A DNA stretch of 64,000 bases, taken from contig JACKLA010000001.1 in the NCBI GenBank assembly GCA_024236155.1, positions 1,054,001-1,118,000 on the forward strand, in the 5' to 3' direction. A model generated the notes under the pieces. It saw only the letters and a program-made list of their open reading frames with translations. It did no database searches and was not told the origin of the DNA. This DNA comes from Sphingomonadaceae bacterium (lineage in GTDB: Bacteria; Pseudomonadota; Alphaproteobacteria; Sphingomonadales; Sphingomonadaceae). This document shows positions 54,492 through 63,811 of the stretch, one piece after another (position 1 is the first letter of the stretch; each line of letters starts with the position of its first letter). The position numbers were made by a program, and so were the translations under genes.

Positions 54492-54944
54492 ATGACGAGC
54501 AATTCAAAAGCCGCCCTGGTAAGCGAACTCAACGGTTTGCTGGCCGACCACATGGCGCTGTTTTTCAAGACCAAGAATTTCCACTGGCATGTAGCCGGGC
54601 CGCGTTTTCGCGACCTGCATTTGCTGTTCGACGAGCATGCTACGGAGATTCAGGGCCAGGTCGACCTGATCGCCGAACGCGTGCGCAAGCTGGGCGAAAA
54701 TACGCTGACGTCGATCGGGTCGATCACCCGGGCGACGCAGGTCAGCGACCAGGACAATGCCGATCTCCCGGCGGAGAAAATGGTCGAGGAATTGCGTGAC
54801 GACAATGTCGCGCTGATCAAGCGTCTCAAGGCGATGAAACCACTGGCAAGCGACGCGGGCGACAACGCCACCGATGGCATGATCGACGGCTGGACCGACA
54901 TGGCCGAACAGCGCGTCTGGTTCCTCACCCAGACGCTCAAATAA
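54492..54944 (+). CDS. dps: Dps-family ferritin-like DNA-protection protein
   Basis: This 150-residue four-helix protein has the Dps ferroxidase signature KNFHWHVAGPRFRDLHLLFD followed by EHATEIQ, with the intersubunit His, Asp and Glu ligands. It should form dodecamers that oxidise and store iron and shield DNA from peroxide. GGAG precedes ATG 54492. It is monocistronic, ended by the terminator at 54966-55000. Confidence 0.93.
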   Translation: MTSNSKAALVSELNGLLADHMALFFKTKNFHWHVAGPRFRDLHLLFDEHATEIQGQVDLIAERVRKLGENTLTSIGSITRATQVSDQDNADLPAEKMVEELRDDNVALIKRLKAMKPLASDAGDNATDGMIDGWTDMAEQRVWFLTQTLK

Positions 54945-54965
54945 GCGACCAATCCAGTTGCGAAT

Positions 54966-55000
54966 AACCCGCCGGTGCTCTTTGCGCTGGCGGGTTTTTT
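54966..55000 (+). terminator. Rho-independent terminator of dps
   Basis: The arms AACCCGCC (54966-54973) and GGCGGGTT (54989-54996) enclose a further GTGC/GCGC pairing with a small loop. The stem is followed by TTTT. It lies between dps and pgl, so pgl has a separate promoter or depends on read-through. Confidence 0.88.
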
Positions 55001-55014
55001 GCTATGCCTCGCCC

Positions 55015-55635
55015 ATGGCAAATGTAAAAATTGTCGATGGCGCGGATGATGCAGCGATCGCCGCATGGCTGGGTGACCGGCTGGCCGATGCCCTGTCGCA
55101 AGCGAGCGGCCCGATCGCGATCAGCATTCCCGGCGGATCGACCCCTTTCCCCATCCTCGAACGGCTGAAAGACGGCAGCGTCGACTGGTCGCGCGTGACT
55201 GTGTGGCCGGGCGACGACCGGATCGTGCCGGAGGATCACCCGGCGAGCAACACCGGCAAGATTCGCGCATTGCTCGAACCGGCAGGCGCAATGGTTGCCA
55301 CGCTGGAAGAAAATGCAACCCCGCCGCATTTTGCGCTGGTCTGGCTCGGCATGGGTGCGGACGGGCATATCGCCTCGCTGTTCCCCAACACCGATCCGCA
55401 GGCAGGGGACGCGCAACCTGTCCGCCGCCTGACGCCCGATCCGCTGCCGCCAGAGGCGCTGTTCGACCGGATCACGCTGACCATTCCCGCACTGCTCGAC
55501 AGCGATGCGCTGGTCTTCGTCATTCGCGGCGATGACAAGCGCGCAGTGTTCGATGCCGCGCTGGCCGGTGAACACGATTTGCCGATTGCGCGCCTGCTCG
55601 GTGCGGCAGGGCAGGAGGTGACATGCTTCGCCTGA
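55015..55635 (+). CDS. pgl: 6-phosphogluconolactonase
   Basis: This 206-residue enzyme of the DevB/SOL type hydrolyses 6-phosphogluconolactone in the Entner-Doudoroff/pentose phosphate route. Motifs are ISIPGGSTPFPILERL, VWPGDDRIVPEDHPASN and LGMGADGHIASLFP, the last with the family active-site region. The ATG at 55015 is chosen over an in-frame earlier codon because the conserved N-terminus starts there. No zwf or edd is adjacent. Its 3' end overlaps the NUDIX gene by 13 bases. Confidence 0.92.
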   Translation: MANVKIVDGADDAAIAAWLGDRLADALSQASGPIAISIPGGSTPFPILERLKDGSVDWSRVTVWPGDDRIVPEDHPASNTGKIRALLEPAGAMVATLEENATPPHFALVWLGMGADGHIASLFPNTDPQAGDAQPVRRLTPDPLPPEALFDRITLTIPALLDSDALVFVIRGDDKRAVFDAALAGEHDLPIARLLGAAGQEVTCFA

Positions 55636-56099
55636 TCCCGGCCGGGCTGCACCGGCTGGCCTACCGGCTGGCCCATGCGGTGCGGATCAGATACTGGCAG
55701 GCGACCGGCGCACGCCTCAACGGGGTCGCGGTGGTCGCGACCGATCTCAATGACCAGCTGCTGTTGATCCGGCTCAGCTATGGCTCGGGCGGTTGGAACC
55801 TGCCCACCGGCGGGCTGAAACGTGGCGAGGATATAGAGGTCGCCGCCCGGCGCGAACTGGAAGAGGAAACCGGCTGCAAGGCCAACTCGCTTGCGCTTAT
55901 CGGGGTGCAGGACGATATCCTCCACGGGGCGCAGAATACGGTCCATGTGTTCAAGGCGCGGGTATCGGGGCAGCCGAAAGGCGACATGCGCGAGGTTATC
56001 GAGGCGCGGTTTTTCCCGATGCATTCGCTGCCCGAACCGCTGACCAAGTCCACCCGGCGCAGGCTCGAACTCTATCGCGAGCATTCACAGCAGCGATAG
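55623..56099 (+). CDS. NUDIX hydrolase
   Basis: This 158-residue protein carries a complete NUDIX box: GGLKRGE, seven residues, then RELEEETG (about residues 63-84). These enzymes hydrolyse nucleoside diphosphates linked to another moiety. The substrate is not evident; the basic N-terminal helix (LHRLAYRLAHAVRIRYW) is an extension outside the fold. It overlaps pgl upstream and converges on dinB with a 15-base 3' overlap. Confidence 0.88.
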   Translation: MLRLIPAGLHRLAYRLAHAVRIRYWQATGARLNGVAVVATDLNDQLLLIRLSYGSGGWNLPTGGLKRGEDIEVAARRELEEETGCKANSLALIGVQDDILHGAQNTVHVFKARVSGQPKGDMREVIEARFFPMHSLPEPLTKSTRRRLELYREHSQQR

Positions 56100-57203
56100 C
56101 TGTGCATCGTCGCGCGGCGGGGTGTCGCGCTCCTGACCTTCGAGATTCGACAGGGTTAGCCCCATCAGCCGGATCGGCAGCGGGAGGGGCAGCAGCTCGT
56201 CGAGCAATGCGTGCGAGATGCGCGAGAACTCCGCCTTGTCGGCGACAAAATGCGGCAGCGATCGCGCACGGGTGACATTGCGAAAATCGCTGTATTTCAT
56301 CTTCAGTGTGATCGTGCGTCCGCGTGACTGTGTCTTCTCGATACTGTCCCACACAATGTCGATGATGTTGCCCATCGTCTCGCGCAGCGCCGGGCCGCTC
56401 GAGATATCATCGCTGAAAGTCCGTTCCCCGCCAACCGATTTGCGGATGCGGTTGGCCCGTACCGGCCTCAGGTCGATCCCCCGCGCGGCGCGGAACAGGT
56501 AATCGGCGAAACTGCCGAAATGTTCGCGCAGGAAGGCGGCGTCCCTGGCCGCAAGGTCCGCCCCTGTCTCGATACCCAGCCGGGCCATTTTCTCTGCGCC
56601 CTTCGGGCCGACCCCATGGAACCGCCGGACCGGCAGCGACTGGACGAATTTGGCCCCTTCACCCGGTTTGATGACGCACAAGCCGTCGGGCTTGTTCTGG
56701 TCGCTGGCGAGCTTGGCGAGGAATTTGTTGTAGCTCACCCCGGCGCTGGCGGTGAGGTTGGTTTCCTCGCGAATGCGCTGGCGGATCAGTTCGGCAATGC
56801 GGGTCGCGCTGCCGATGCCGCGGATATCGTCGGTCACATCGAGATAGGCCTCGTCGAGGCTCAGCGGTTCGACATGCGGGGTGTAGTGGCGGAATATCTC
56901 CCGGATCTGGCGGGATGCCTCCTTGTAGGCATCGAACCGGTGGCGCACGAAGATGAGGTCGGGGCACAGCCTTTTTGCCGTGACCGATGGCATGGCGCTG
57001 CGCACTCCGAATTTGCGCGCCTCGTAACTTGCTGCCGCGACCACGCCGCGCCCGCCCGATCCACCGACCGCCACCGGCTTGCCGCGCAGGTCGGGATTGT
57101 CGCGCTGCTCGACGCTGGCGAAGAAGGCATCCATATCGACATGGATGATCTTCCTGAGGCCATCTGCCTCTTCGCGATCTTCTTCTTCACCCAATGCAGA
57201 CAT
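56085..57203 (-). CDS. dinB: DNA polymerase IV
   Basis: This 372-residue Y-family translesion polymerase has the catalytic carboxylates in IIHVDMDAFFASVEQ and SLDEAYLDVT, followed by SAGVSYNKFLAKLASDQNKP and a little-finger domain (VGGERTFSDDI). The C-terminus DDAQLSLL is a likely beta-clamp-binding motif of the QLSLF type. ATG 57203 is the natural start; upstream in-frame sequence belongs to the divergent transporter gene region. No LexA box was recognised in the 66-base gap to the transporter gene. Confidence 0.93.
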   Translation of the reverse strand: MSALGEEEDREEADGLRKIIHVDMDAFFASVEQRDNPDLRGKPVAVGGSGGRGVVAAASYEARKFGVRSAMPSVTAKRLCPDLIFVRHRFDAYKEASRQIREIFRHYTPHVEPLSLDEAYLDVTDDIRGIGSATRIAELIRQRIREETNLTASAGVSYNKFLAKLASDQNKPDGLCVIKPGEGAKFVQSLPVRRFHGVGPKGAEKMARLGIETGADLAARDAAFLREHFGSFADYLFRAARGIDLRPVRANRIRKSVGGERTFSDDISSGPALRETMGNIIDIVWDSIEKTQSRGRTITLKMKYSDFRNVTRARSLPHFVADKAEFSRISHALLDELLPLPLPIRLMGLTLSNLEGQERDTPPRDDAQLSLL

Positions 57204-57269
57204 GCGTGCAGGATAGCGGCAGCGGCAGCGTTGCGGAACTGCCTGCCGAGGCCATGCATTTCTTGTGCG

Positions 57270-58541
57270 ATGCAAAAAGGTCTGGCCAAGCGGCGGCGCA
57301 ATCCGCAAGGCGGTGTGGTGAAGCGTTTTTTTCGACACCCCACCCACGAACTGGGCGAGCGCGAGCTGATCGTGCTGATGGCACTGCTGATGAGCCTGCA
57401 GGCTTTCGGCATCGACTCGATGCTGCCCGCGCTTGGATCGATTTCCGACGAATTCGGCGCTGGCGGCAACCAGCGCCAGTTCGTGATCGGGGCCTATTTC
57501 CTCGGCGCCGGGATCGGGGCATTCTTCCCCGGCTCCTTTGCCGACCGCTTCGGACGGCGGCCCGTGCTGGCACTCGGCCTGATCGTCTATATCGTGTTCT
57601 CTGCGGCCTGCGCGGTCGCAACGAGTTTCGAGTGGCTGATCGGCCTGCGGCTGGTCCAGGGGCTGTTCTGCGCCGGGTTGAGCGTGGTGCCGGCGGCCAT
57701 TGTGCGCGACCGGGTCGGCGGCGACCGCATGGCCCGCCTGATGAGCCTGATAATGATGATCTTCCTCGCCGTGCCACTGGTCGCGCCGACCATCGGCCAG
57801 GTCATCCTCAATTTCTTCGGCTGGCGCACGATTTTCGGGTCGATGGCGGTCATGGGGGTCGTCGTCGGGCTGTGGGTGTGGCTGAGACTGCCCGAATCGC
57901 TCGATCCGGAGAACCAGCAGGACATCGAACCACGCACGATCCTGCGCAATATGCGCACCGCATTGGTGCGGCGCGATTCGATTGGCTATGTCATTGGCAG
58001 CGCGCTGGTGTTCGGCTCGCTGTTCGGTTTCCTCAATTCCTCGCAGCAGCTGATCGGCGAGCATTTCCATGCCGGGCAGGGCTTTGCGCTCATATTCGGC
58101 GCGGCGGTGCTGGGCATGGTCATATCCAACTTTACCAATTCGCGCATTGTCGAGAAGTTCGGCGCCCGCCGGGTCAGCCATTCGGCGCTGATGGTGTTCA
58201 TCTTCGCCAGCATCCTGCAGTTTATTTCGAGCGGGCGTGCGGACCAGCAGCTGTGGGAATTCGTGCCCATCCTTGCGCTGTCGATGGCGACGCTTGGCTT
58301 CATCGGGGCCAATTTCAGCTCGATCGCGATGCAGCCCTTCCAGCATATTGCCGGTGCGGCCAGTTCGGCGCAGACCAGCCTGCGGATGATCAGTGGCAGC
58401 GTGCTCGGCAGTGCGATCGGTTTTGCCTATGACGGCACCGCACGCCCGCTCGCAATCGCGATGCTCAGTTGCAGCCTGCTGGCGCTGGCCGCGATCCTGT
58501 TCAGCGAAAAGGGGCGGTTGTTCCGGCGGGTCAGTCGCTAG
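57270..58541 (+). CDS. Bcr/CflA-type multidrug MFS transporter
   Basis: This protein of about 423 residues has 12 TM segments and DHA1 signatures: MLPALGSISDEFG, FADRFGRRPVLALG (motif A), and IVRDRVGGDRMARLMSLIMM typical of Bcr/CflA. The start is uncertain: ATG 57270 or GTG 57318 (VKRFFRHPTHELGERELIVL), which has AAGGCGG upstream. It probably exports a drug or metabolite by proton antiport. Confidence 0.88.
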   Translation: MQKGLAKRRRNPQGGVVKRFFRHPTHELGERELIVLMALLMSLQAFGIDSMLPALGSISDEFGAGGNQRQFVIGAYFLGAGIGAFFPGSFADRFGRRPVLALGLIVYIVFSAACAVATSFEWLIGLRLVQGLFCAGLSVVPAAIVRDRVGGDRMARLMSLIMMIFLAVPLVAPTIGQVILNFFGWRTIFGSMAVMGVVVGLWVWLRLPESLDPENQQDIEPRTILRNMRTALVRRDSIGYVIGSALVFGSLFGFLNSSQQLIGEHFHAGQGFALIFGAAVLGMVISNFTNSRIVEKFGARRVSHSALMVFIFASILQFISSGRADQQLWEFVPILALSMATLGFIGANFSSIAMQPFQHIAGAASSAQTSLRMISGSVLGSAIGFAYDGTARPLAIAMLSCSLLALAAILFSEKGRLFRRVSR

Positions 58542-58625
58542 GCACCCCCGGCAGCACCATTCGTGTTTATCCGATCGTAACGGGCGCGCCCTATTCCCCT
58601 CCGCAAGATATTTGCGAGCGAGGAT

Positions 58626-59243
58626 ATGCGCGAAATCATTATCGGTACCGTTGCCGTTGCAGCCGTGGGGCTGGGCATATTTTTCTTCCCGTCCAGAGAA
58701 CCGGGCAAGATTTATCCCTTCACCATGAAACAGGCCGTGCGCAAGCTTGAGAAGCCCGAGTCCACGCTCAAGCAGCTCGATCTTGCTGGTTACCGGACCT
58801 ATTCGACCATTGGCGGGCCGGGGCTGGTCGAATTCATCGACAAGGCAAACGGGCAGGACGTCGTCTGCGAAGCGCAATTCGACCGTGAAGGCGAAGGTGT
58901 AACGGTCGAGATATCATGTCCCGGCATTCCCGACGATACACCGCTGGCCGAGGCGCAAAGGGCGGTGGCCGAACTGACGCTGATGGAATTCACCGATGCA
59001 ACCATGAGCGACCGTCCGCTGGATCAGGCGCGGGTGAAACAGGGTTTTGCCCTGCTCGATTTCGGTGGTTTGTCGCAGGAGCAGGTAAAAGCGCTCGAAG
59101 TGCAATCGCGGGTCGGCAAGACGCCGGTCGATATCGGCGCGCAGAACCGGCAGGACGCGCGCGACCAATACCGCGATTACTACAATGACGAAGGCGAAAG
59201 CAGCTGGAGCACCGATGCCGTGTTCAACGGCGTCGAGGATTAG
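58626..59243 (+). CDS. Membrane-anchored protein of unknown function
   Basis: This 205-residue protein has one N-terminal hydrophobic anchor (IIIGTVAVAAVGLGIFFFPS) and a soluble, charged remainder. The region 60-110 reads like a small alpha/beta domain with two cysteines (VVCEAQ, ISCPG). The C-terminus is rich in Asp, Tyr and Ser (DARDQYRDYYNDEGESSWS). I do not recognise a family. It stands alone between the transporter gene and the convergent carboxylase operon, whose end lies only three bases away. Confidence 0.7.
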   Translation: MREIIIGTVAVAAVGLGIFFFPSREPGKIYPFTMKQAVRKLEKPESTLKQLDLAGYRTYSTIGGPGLVEFIDKANGQDVVCEAQFDREGEGVTVEISCPGIPDDTPLAEAQRAVAELTLMEFTDATMSDRPLDQARVKQGFALLDFGGLSQEQVKALEVQSRVGKTPVDIGAQNRQDARDQYRDYYNDEGESSWSTDAVFNGVED

Positions 59244-59246
59244 GGC

Positions 59247-60797
59247 CTAAGCCTCGCTTTCCAGCCGCCGCCACGCCAGTTCGGCGAATTCGCACAGCAG
59301 CGGGCGGGTGTCGCGCGGGTCGATAATGTCCTCGACATTGAACCTCTCCGCGCTGCGGAAGGGTGATGTGACCTTGTCCAGCCGCGCGCGGATCGCTGCC
59401 AGTTCTGCCGCCGGGTCTTCTGCTGCTTCAAGGTCGGACTTGTAGGCCACTTCCAGCCCGCCCGCGATGGGCAGGCTGCCCCAGTCGCCTGAAGGCCAGC
59501 AATAGCGATACTGGTAGGTCTCGGCATTGCTCATCGCGCTGCCCGCGATGCCATAGGCGCGGCGCAGCACGATGGAGGCGAGCGGCACGCTGGCCTTGTA
59601 GATCGCATTCATCGCCTGCACGCCGTAGCGGATCGTGCCCGCCATTTCCGCCTCGCGCCCGATCATGAAGCCGGGATTGTCGACCATATGGACGATCGGC
59701 AGGCGGAACTGGTCGGCCAGCTTGACGAAGCGTTCGACTTTCTCGCTGGTCTTTGCGTCCCACGATCCGCCGAGATAGCTCGGGTCGCTCGCCAGCACCG
59801 CGACGGGCCAGCCGTCGAGCCGGGCGAAGGCGGTGATCGCGGTGCGGCCCCACATGCGGCCGATCTCGAACACGGTGCCCTTGTCGAACACCAGATCGAG
59901 CGCGCGGCGCATCGAATAGACCTGCTTGTCCTCGCGCGGGACGAGGCTGAGCAGCGCCTCCTCACGCCGGTTGGCAGGGTCGCCGGTTTCGACGCGGCGG
60001 GCCAGTTGTCCGACATGTTCGGGCATGAAGCTGAGGAAATGCCGCGCGCGGGCAAAGGCTTCGGCCTCGCTGGCCACCTCGTCGTCGACCACCCCGTTGC
60101 GGGTGTGGATGCCGCTGCCGCCGAGGTCTTCCTTGGCCTGCTGGTGATCCTCCGGCCCCTTGTAACTTTCACCCAGCCCGTCGACCACGGCGGGCCCGGC
60201 GGCGAAAATCTGGCTGAGGCCCTTGACCATGATCGAATAATGGCTGGCGACCGTGCGCGCCGCACCAAGCCCTGCCGTCGGGCCGAGCGCGAGCGCGACT
60301 ACCGGTACGGTGTCGAGGTTCTTCACCACATCGCCCCAGCCGGGCACGGCGGGGATATAGGTCGCGCCGATCATCTCCAGCGTCTTGACCGATCCGCCGC
60401 CGCCGGTGCCGTCGATCATGCGGATGATGGGGAGCTTCAGCTCATGCGCCATCTTCTCTGCCTGCACCATCTTGCGGCTGATCCCCGCATCCGCTGCGCC
60501 GCCGCGAATGGTGAAATCGTCCGCCGTGGCGACCACCGGGCGTCCATGGATGGTGGCTTTGCCGAACAGGAACGGGGCGGGGAGGATGGACTGGAGATTC
60601 CCCTCCTCATCATAGGAACCCTTGCCCGCAATCTTGCCGATCTCGCGAAACGAACCCTCGTCCACCAGCGCCGCCAGCCGTGCGCGGGCATCCATCTTGC
60701 CGCGCCCGTGCTGGCGCGCAACCTTGTCCGGCCCGCCCATTTGCTCGGCCAGCGCCTCACGCTGGCGCAATTCATCGAGTTCGGCTTCCCAGCTCAC
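59247..60797 (-). CDS. Acyl-CoA carboxylase, carboxyltransferase subunit
   Basis: This 516-residue biotin-dependent carboxyltransferase transfers CO2 from carboxybiotin to an acyl-CoA. It has the two crotonase-like halves with oxyanion segments DGTGGGGSVKTLEM and VDNPGFMIGREAEMAGTIRY, and GRGKMDARARLAALVDEGSF at the N-terminus. The acyl-CoA (propionyl, methylcrotonyl or other) cannot be assigned by eye. The GTG start overlaps the epimerase-like gene stop (GTGA). Its biotin carboxylase partner is encoded upstream in the same operon. Confidence 0.93.
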   Translation of the reverse strand: MSWEAELDELRQREALAEQMGGPDKVARQHGRGKMDARARLAALVDEGSFREIGKIAGKGSYDEEGNLQSILPAPFLFGKATIHGRPVVATADDFTIRGGAADAGISRKMVQAEKMAHELKLPIIRMIDGTGGGGSVKTLEMIGATYIPAVPGWGDVVKNLDTVPVVALALGPTAGLGAARTVASHYSIMVKGLSQIFAAGPAVVDGLGESYKGPEDHQQAKEDLGGSGIHTRNGVVDDEVASEAEAFARARHFLSFMPEHVGQLARRVETGDPANRREEALLSLVPREDKQVYSMRRALDLVFDKGTVFEIGRMWGRTAITAFARLDGWPVAVLASDPSYLGGSWDAKTSEKVERFVKLADQFRLPIVHMVDNPGFMIGREAEMAGTIRYGVQAMNAIYKASVPLASIVLRRAYGIAGSAMSNAETYQYRYCWPSGDWGSLPIAGGLEVAYKSDLEAAEDPAAELAAIRARLDKVTSPFRSAERFNVEDIIDPRDTRPLLCEFAELAWRRLESEA

Positions 60798-61759
60798 GCG
60801 GCACTCCCCAGCTTTGCCAATCCCTCTTCACGGCTGACAACCGGGCTGTAGCCCAGCTGCTCGCGCGCCTTGGTGTCGACCAGCGTGCAATCGCGCGCCA
60901 TGACCATCGCCTCATGCCTCGTCAGCAGCGGTTTGCCCTTGAGGTTGAATGTGCGCCATGCAAACTCGCCAACCGCGCCGATCACGCCCGCCAGCCATGC
61001 AGGCATCGCCTTGTCGCCCAGCGTGAGGTTGCGTGATGCGGCCATGCCCGAAATCATCTCGCGCATCGAGACATCGCCATCGTCGAGGATGAAATAGGCT
61101 TCGCCGGGTGTGCCGCCCGTCAGCGCCAGCTCGATCGCATGGACGAGATTGTCGATATGGGTGGTCGAGGTCACAGCCTTGCCGCCGCCGACCCAGACCC
61201 AGCCGCCATCCTTCGCCATGCCTTCGATGGCGGGCAGCAGCGTTGTGTCACCCGGCCCCCAGATGAAGCGCGGGCGCAGCACCACGGTCTCGAAACCCTG
61301 CGCATTGGCATCGCGCACCAGCTTTTCCGCCTGCGCCTTGGTTGCGCAATAGGGGTACGGCGATTGCGGCGCGAGCGGATAGCTCTCGTCCGCGCCTTGG
61401 ATATCCTGCCCGTGGACGATGGCCGCCTCGGTCCCGATATGGATGAAGCGTTTTACCCCTGCCGCTTTCGCCACATCGAGCATGCGCTGCGTGCCGAGCA
61501 CGTTGAAACGGTGCCAGGCATCCTTCGGCCCCCATGCCTCGACATAGGCGGCGGAGTGGATCACCGCGTGTGCGCCGGAGAGATGCCCGGCGGCGACATC
61601 CTCAAGGTCGCAGCGAACCGGCGCGCCGCCTGCTGCACGTATCTTTGCATCCGAACTTTCGGAACGCGACATGGCGAGCACTTCATGGCCCTTCGCCACC
61701 AAGGCCCGCGCCGCCGCGCCGCCAACAAAGCCCGATGCCCCGGTGATAAAGATCTTCAT
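60794..61759 (-). CDS. NAD(P)-dependent epimerase/3-beta-hydroxysteroid dehydrogenase-like protein
   Basis: This 321-residue extended short-chain dehydrogenase has GASGFVGG at the N-terminus, an active-site YCATK (PYPYCATKAQAEKL) and the substrate-binding RPRFIWGPGDTTLLP. The family acts on sugar nucleotides, steroids or related carbonyl compounds; the substrate is unknown. GAGGGAGAG lies six bases before ATG 61759. It is sandwiched between the two carboxylase subunit genes, so it may act on a compound related to the carboxylase substrate. Confidence 0.85.
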   Translation of the reverse strand: MKIFITGASGFVGGAAARALVAKGHEVLAMSRSESSDAKIRAAGGAPVRCDLEDVAAGHLSGAHAVIHSAAYVEAWGPKDAWHRFNVLGTQRMLDVAKAAGVKRFIHIGTEAAIVHGQDIQGADESYPLAPQSPYPYCATKAQAEKLVRDANAQGFETVVLRPRFIWGPGDTTLLPAIEGMAKDGGWVWVGGGKAVTSTTHIDNLVHAIELALTGGTPGEAYFILDDGDVSMREMISGMAASRNLTLGDKAMPAWLAGVIGAVGEFAWRTFNLKGKPLLTRHEAMVMARDCTLVDTKAREQLGYSPVVSREEGLAKLGSAA

Positions 61760-61794
61760 GAGTCGCTCTCCCTCATGCGCACTCGACAACCGCC

Positions 61795-61887
61795 CCCCTT
61801 CCCTTGAGGGAAGGGGCCAGGGGATGGGTGTGCGCCGCTTGCATAGGTCGAACCCCCACCCCTCAATCCCCTCCCCACGGGGAGGGG
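61795..61887. repeat. Two short perfect hairpins in an intergenic repeat
   Basis: CCCCTTCCCT (61795-61804) is the exact complement of AGGGAAGGGG (61807-61816). CCCCTCCCC (61868-61876) is the exact complement of GGGGAGGGG (61879-61887). Both have two-base loops, and the intervening stretch is CCCC/GGGG-rich. The block fills the gap between the biotin carboxylase and epimerase-like genes. The form suggests a dispersed intergenic repeat rather than a terminator, since no T-tract follows. Confidence 0.65.
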
Positions 61888-61891
61888 AGGT

Positions 61892-63811
61892 TTATCCCTG
61901 TTCTTCTATTGGCTCCACCACGCCGGGTTCGACAATACAAAGCACCGCCTCGACCTGCACCTGCCCGCCTTCGCTGGCGGCAAGTTCGGTCACGGTCCCG
62001 TCGAACGGCGCGGTGAGCGCGTGTTCCATCTTCATCGCCTCGAGCACCATCAGCCGCTGGCCAGCGGTGACCGGGTCACCCTCGGCCACATCGACCGCGA
62101 TGACCTTGCCCGGCATGGGGGCAAGGATGGCACCATCGGCGGCGGAGGCGTGGCCGGAGCCGTCGTGGCGATAGAGTGCGACCCCGAAGACGGCGCCGTT
62201 TTCGTAGCGGAATCCTTGGCCTGCATTGCCTTGAAAGCCGCAATAGTTGCCATCGGCAGTGGCAGCTTCTGCGAAGGTCTGGGTAACCGCTTCTTCCCCG
62301 TTTACCAGCAAGCGAACCATGGTGTTGCGCCCTGCGTTGAGCCGGAATCCTGCAAGCCCTTCAGTGCGAGCGTAGCCCTCATCCCACCAATCGAGCGTCA
62401 CTGCCTCATTCGCTGCGTCCTGAAGCGCGAATGACGACAGCTTCGGTTCTGCGGTCAATGCGTCGATATGGGTGCCGATGGTTCCGGTGGTCATCTGACC
62501 CGACTGAAATTCGTCGAGGGAAAGCAGGCGATGCAAGAACCACGCATTGCTGCGAACCGGGGCAATCGCGGTCACGGCACAAGCACGCCACATTCCATCA
62601 ATCGCGGTCTCGCGATCCTCTGCGTGGTAGATAATCTTGGCAATCATCGGGTCGTAAAAAGGTGAAATTTCGGCGCCTTCTTCAACTCCGGTGTCAATTC
62701 GCGTGTAGTCTGTTCCGAGCCAGGCGACGTCCAACCGCCCCGTGCTCGGCAAAAACCCCTTCGCCGGATCCTCGGCATAGAGCCGGGCCTCGATCGCCCA
62801 GCCGTTGATCGACAGCTCTTCCTGCTTGAGCGGGATCGGCTCGCCGCTCGCGACACGCAGCTGCCACTCGACCAGGTCCACCCCGGTGATCTCCTCGGTC
62901 ACCGGGTGTTCCACCTGAAGGCGCGTGTTCATTTCCATGAAGAAGATGCGATCCGCCCGAAGCCCCTCGCTGGCGTCGGCGATGAATTCGATCGTGCCTG
63001 CGCCCTCGTAATCGACCGCCTTTGCAGCGCGCACGGCGGCGGCGCAGATTTCTGCGCGGGTGGCCTCGTCCATGCCGGGGGCAGGGGCTTCTTCGATCAC
63101 CTTCTGGTGGCGGCGCTGGAGCGAGCAGTCGCGTTCGAACAGATGGACGACATTGCCGTGGCTGTCGCCGAACACCTGCACCTCGATATGGCGCGGCGAG
63201 GTGATCCACTTTTCGAGCAGCACCTCGTCATTGCCGAAGCTGGCCTTGGCCTCGCGCCGACAGCTTTCGAGATCGGCCTCGAAATTCGCGGCATCGTCGA
63301 CCTTGCGCATCCCCTTGCCGCCGCCGCCCGCGACCGCCTTGATCAGTACCGGATAGCCGATGGCGTCGGCTTCGGCCTTGAGGCGCTCGACCGACTGGTC
63401 CTCGCCCAGATAGCCCGGTGTCACAGGCACCCCAGCGGCAATCATGCGTTCCTTGGCCGCATCCTTGAGGCCCATCGCCTCGATGCTTTCCGGCTTCGGC
63501 CCGACCCAGATCAGCCCCGCCTCGATCACCGCACGGGCGAACCCGGCATTCTCGCTCAGGAAGCCGTATCCCGGATGGATCGCCTCCGCGCCGGTCTGCT
63601 TTGCGGCCGCAATGATCTTCTCGCCCACCAGATAGCTTTCAGCGGCAGGCGAGGGTCCGATATGCACCGCTTCGTCGGCTTGCCGCACATGCAGCGCCTT
63701 GGCATCGGCGTCCGAATAGACCGCAACGGTGGCGATCCCCATCGCGCGCGCGGTGCGGATGATACGGCAGGCAATCTCGCCACGATTGGCAATGAGGAGT
63801 TTCTTGATCAT
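61892..63811 (-). CDS. Acyl-CoA carboxylase, biotin carboxylase/biotin carrier subunit
   Basis: This 639-residue protein has a biotin carboxylase domain (MIKKLLIANRGEIACRIIRT, IHPGYGFLSEN, AVAGGGGKGMRKV, and EMNTRLQVEHPVTEEITGVD) and a C-terminal biotinyl domain with the target lysine in LEAMKMEHA. A region of about 180 residues between them carries the BT-type linker. It should pair with the carboxyltransferase subunit encoded downstream. ATG 63811 gives the canonical N-terminus. Four bases overlap the upstream partial gene. Confidence 0.95.
   Translation of the reverse strand: MIKKLLIANRGEIACRIIRTARAMGIATVAVYSDADAKALHVRQADEAVHIGPSPAAESYLVGEKIIAAAKQTGAEAIHPGYGFLSENAGFARAVIEAGLIWVGPKPESIEAMGLKDAAKERMIAAGVPVTPGYLGEDQSVERLKAEADAIGYPVLIKAVAGGGGKGMRKVDDAANFEADLESCRREAKASFGNDEVLLEKWITSPRHIEVQVFGDSHGNVVHLFERDCSLQRRHQKVIEEAPAPGMDEATRAEICAAAVRAAKAVDYEGAGTIEFIADASEGLRADRIFFMEMNTRLQVEHPVTEEITGVDLVEWQLRVASGEPIPLKQEELSINGWAIEARLYAEDPAKGFLPSTGRLDVAWLGTDYTRIDTGVEEGAEISPFYDPMIAKIIYHAEDRETAIDGMWRACAVTAIAPVRSNAWFLHRLLSLDEFQSGQMTTGTIGTHIDALTAEPKLSSFALQDAANEAVTLDWWDEGYARTEGLAGFRLNAGRNTMVRLLVNGEEAVTQTFAEAATADGNYCGFQGNAGQGFRYENGAVFGVALYRHDGSGHASAADGAILAPMPGKVIAVDVAEGDPVTAGQRLMVLEAMKMEHALTAPFDGTVTELAASEGGQVQVEAVLCIVEPGVVEPIEEQG

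Noticed and set aside
56520..57269. N-terminal extension of the Bcr/CflA transporter into dinB
   Set aside because: The extra 250 codons are antisense to DNA polymerase IV and have no similarity to transporter sequence.
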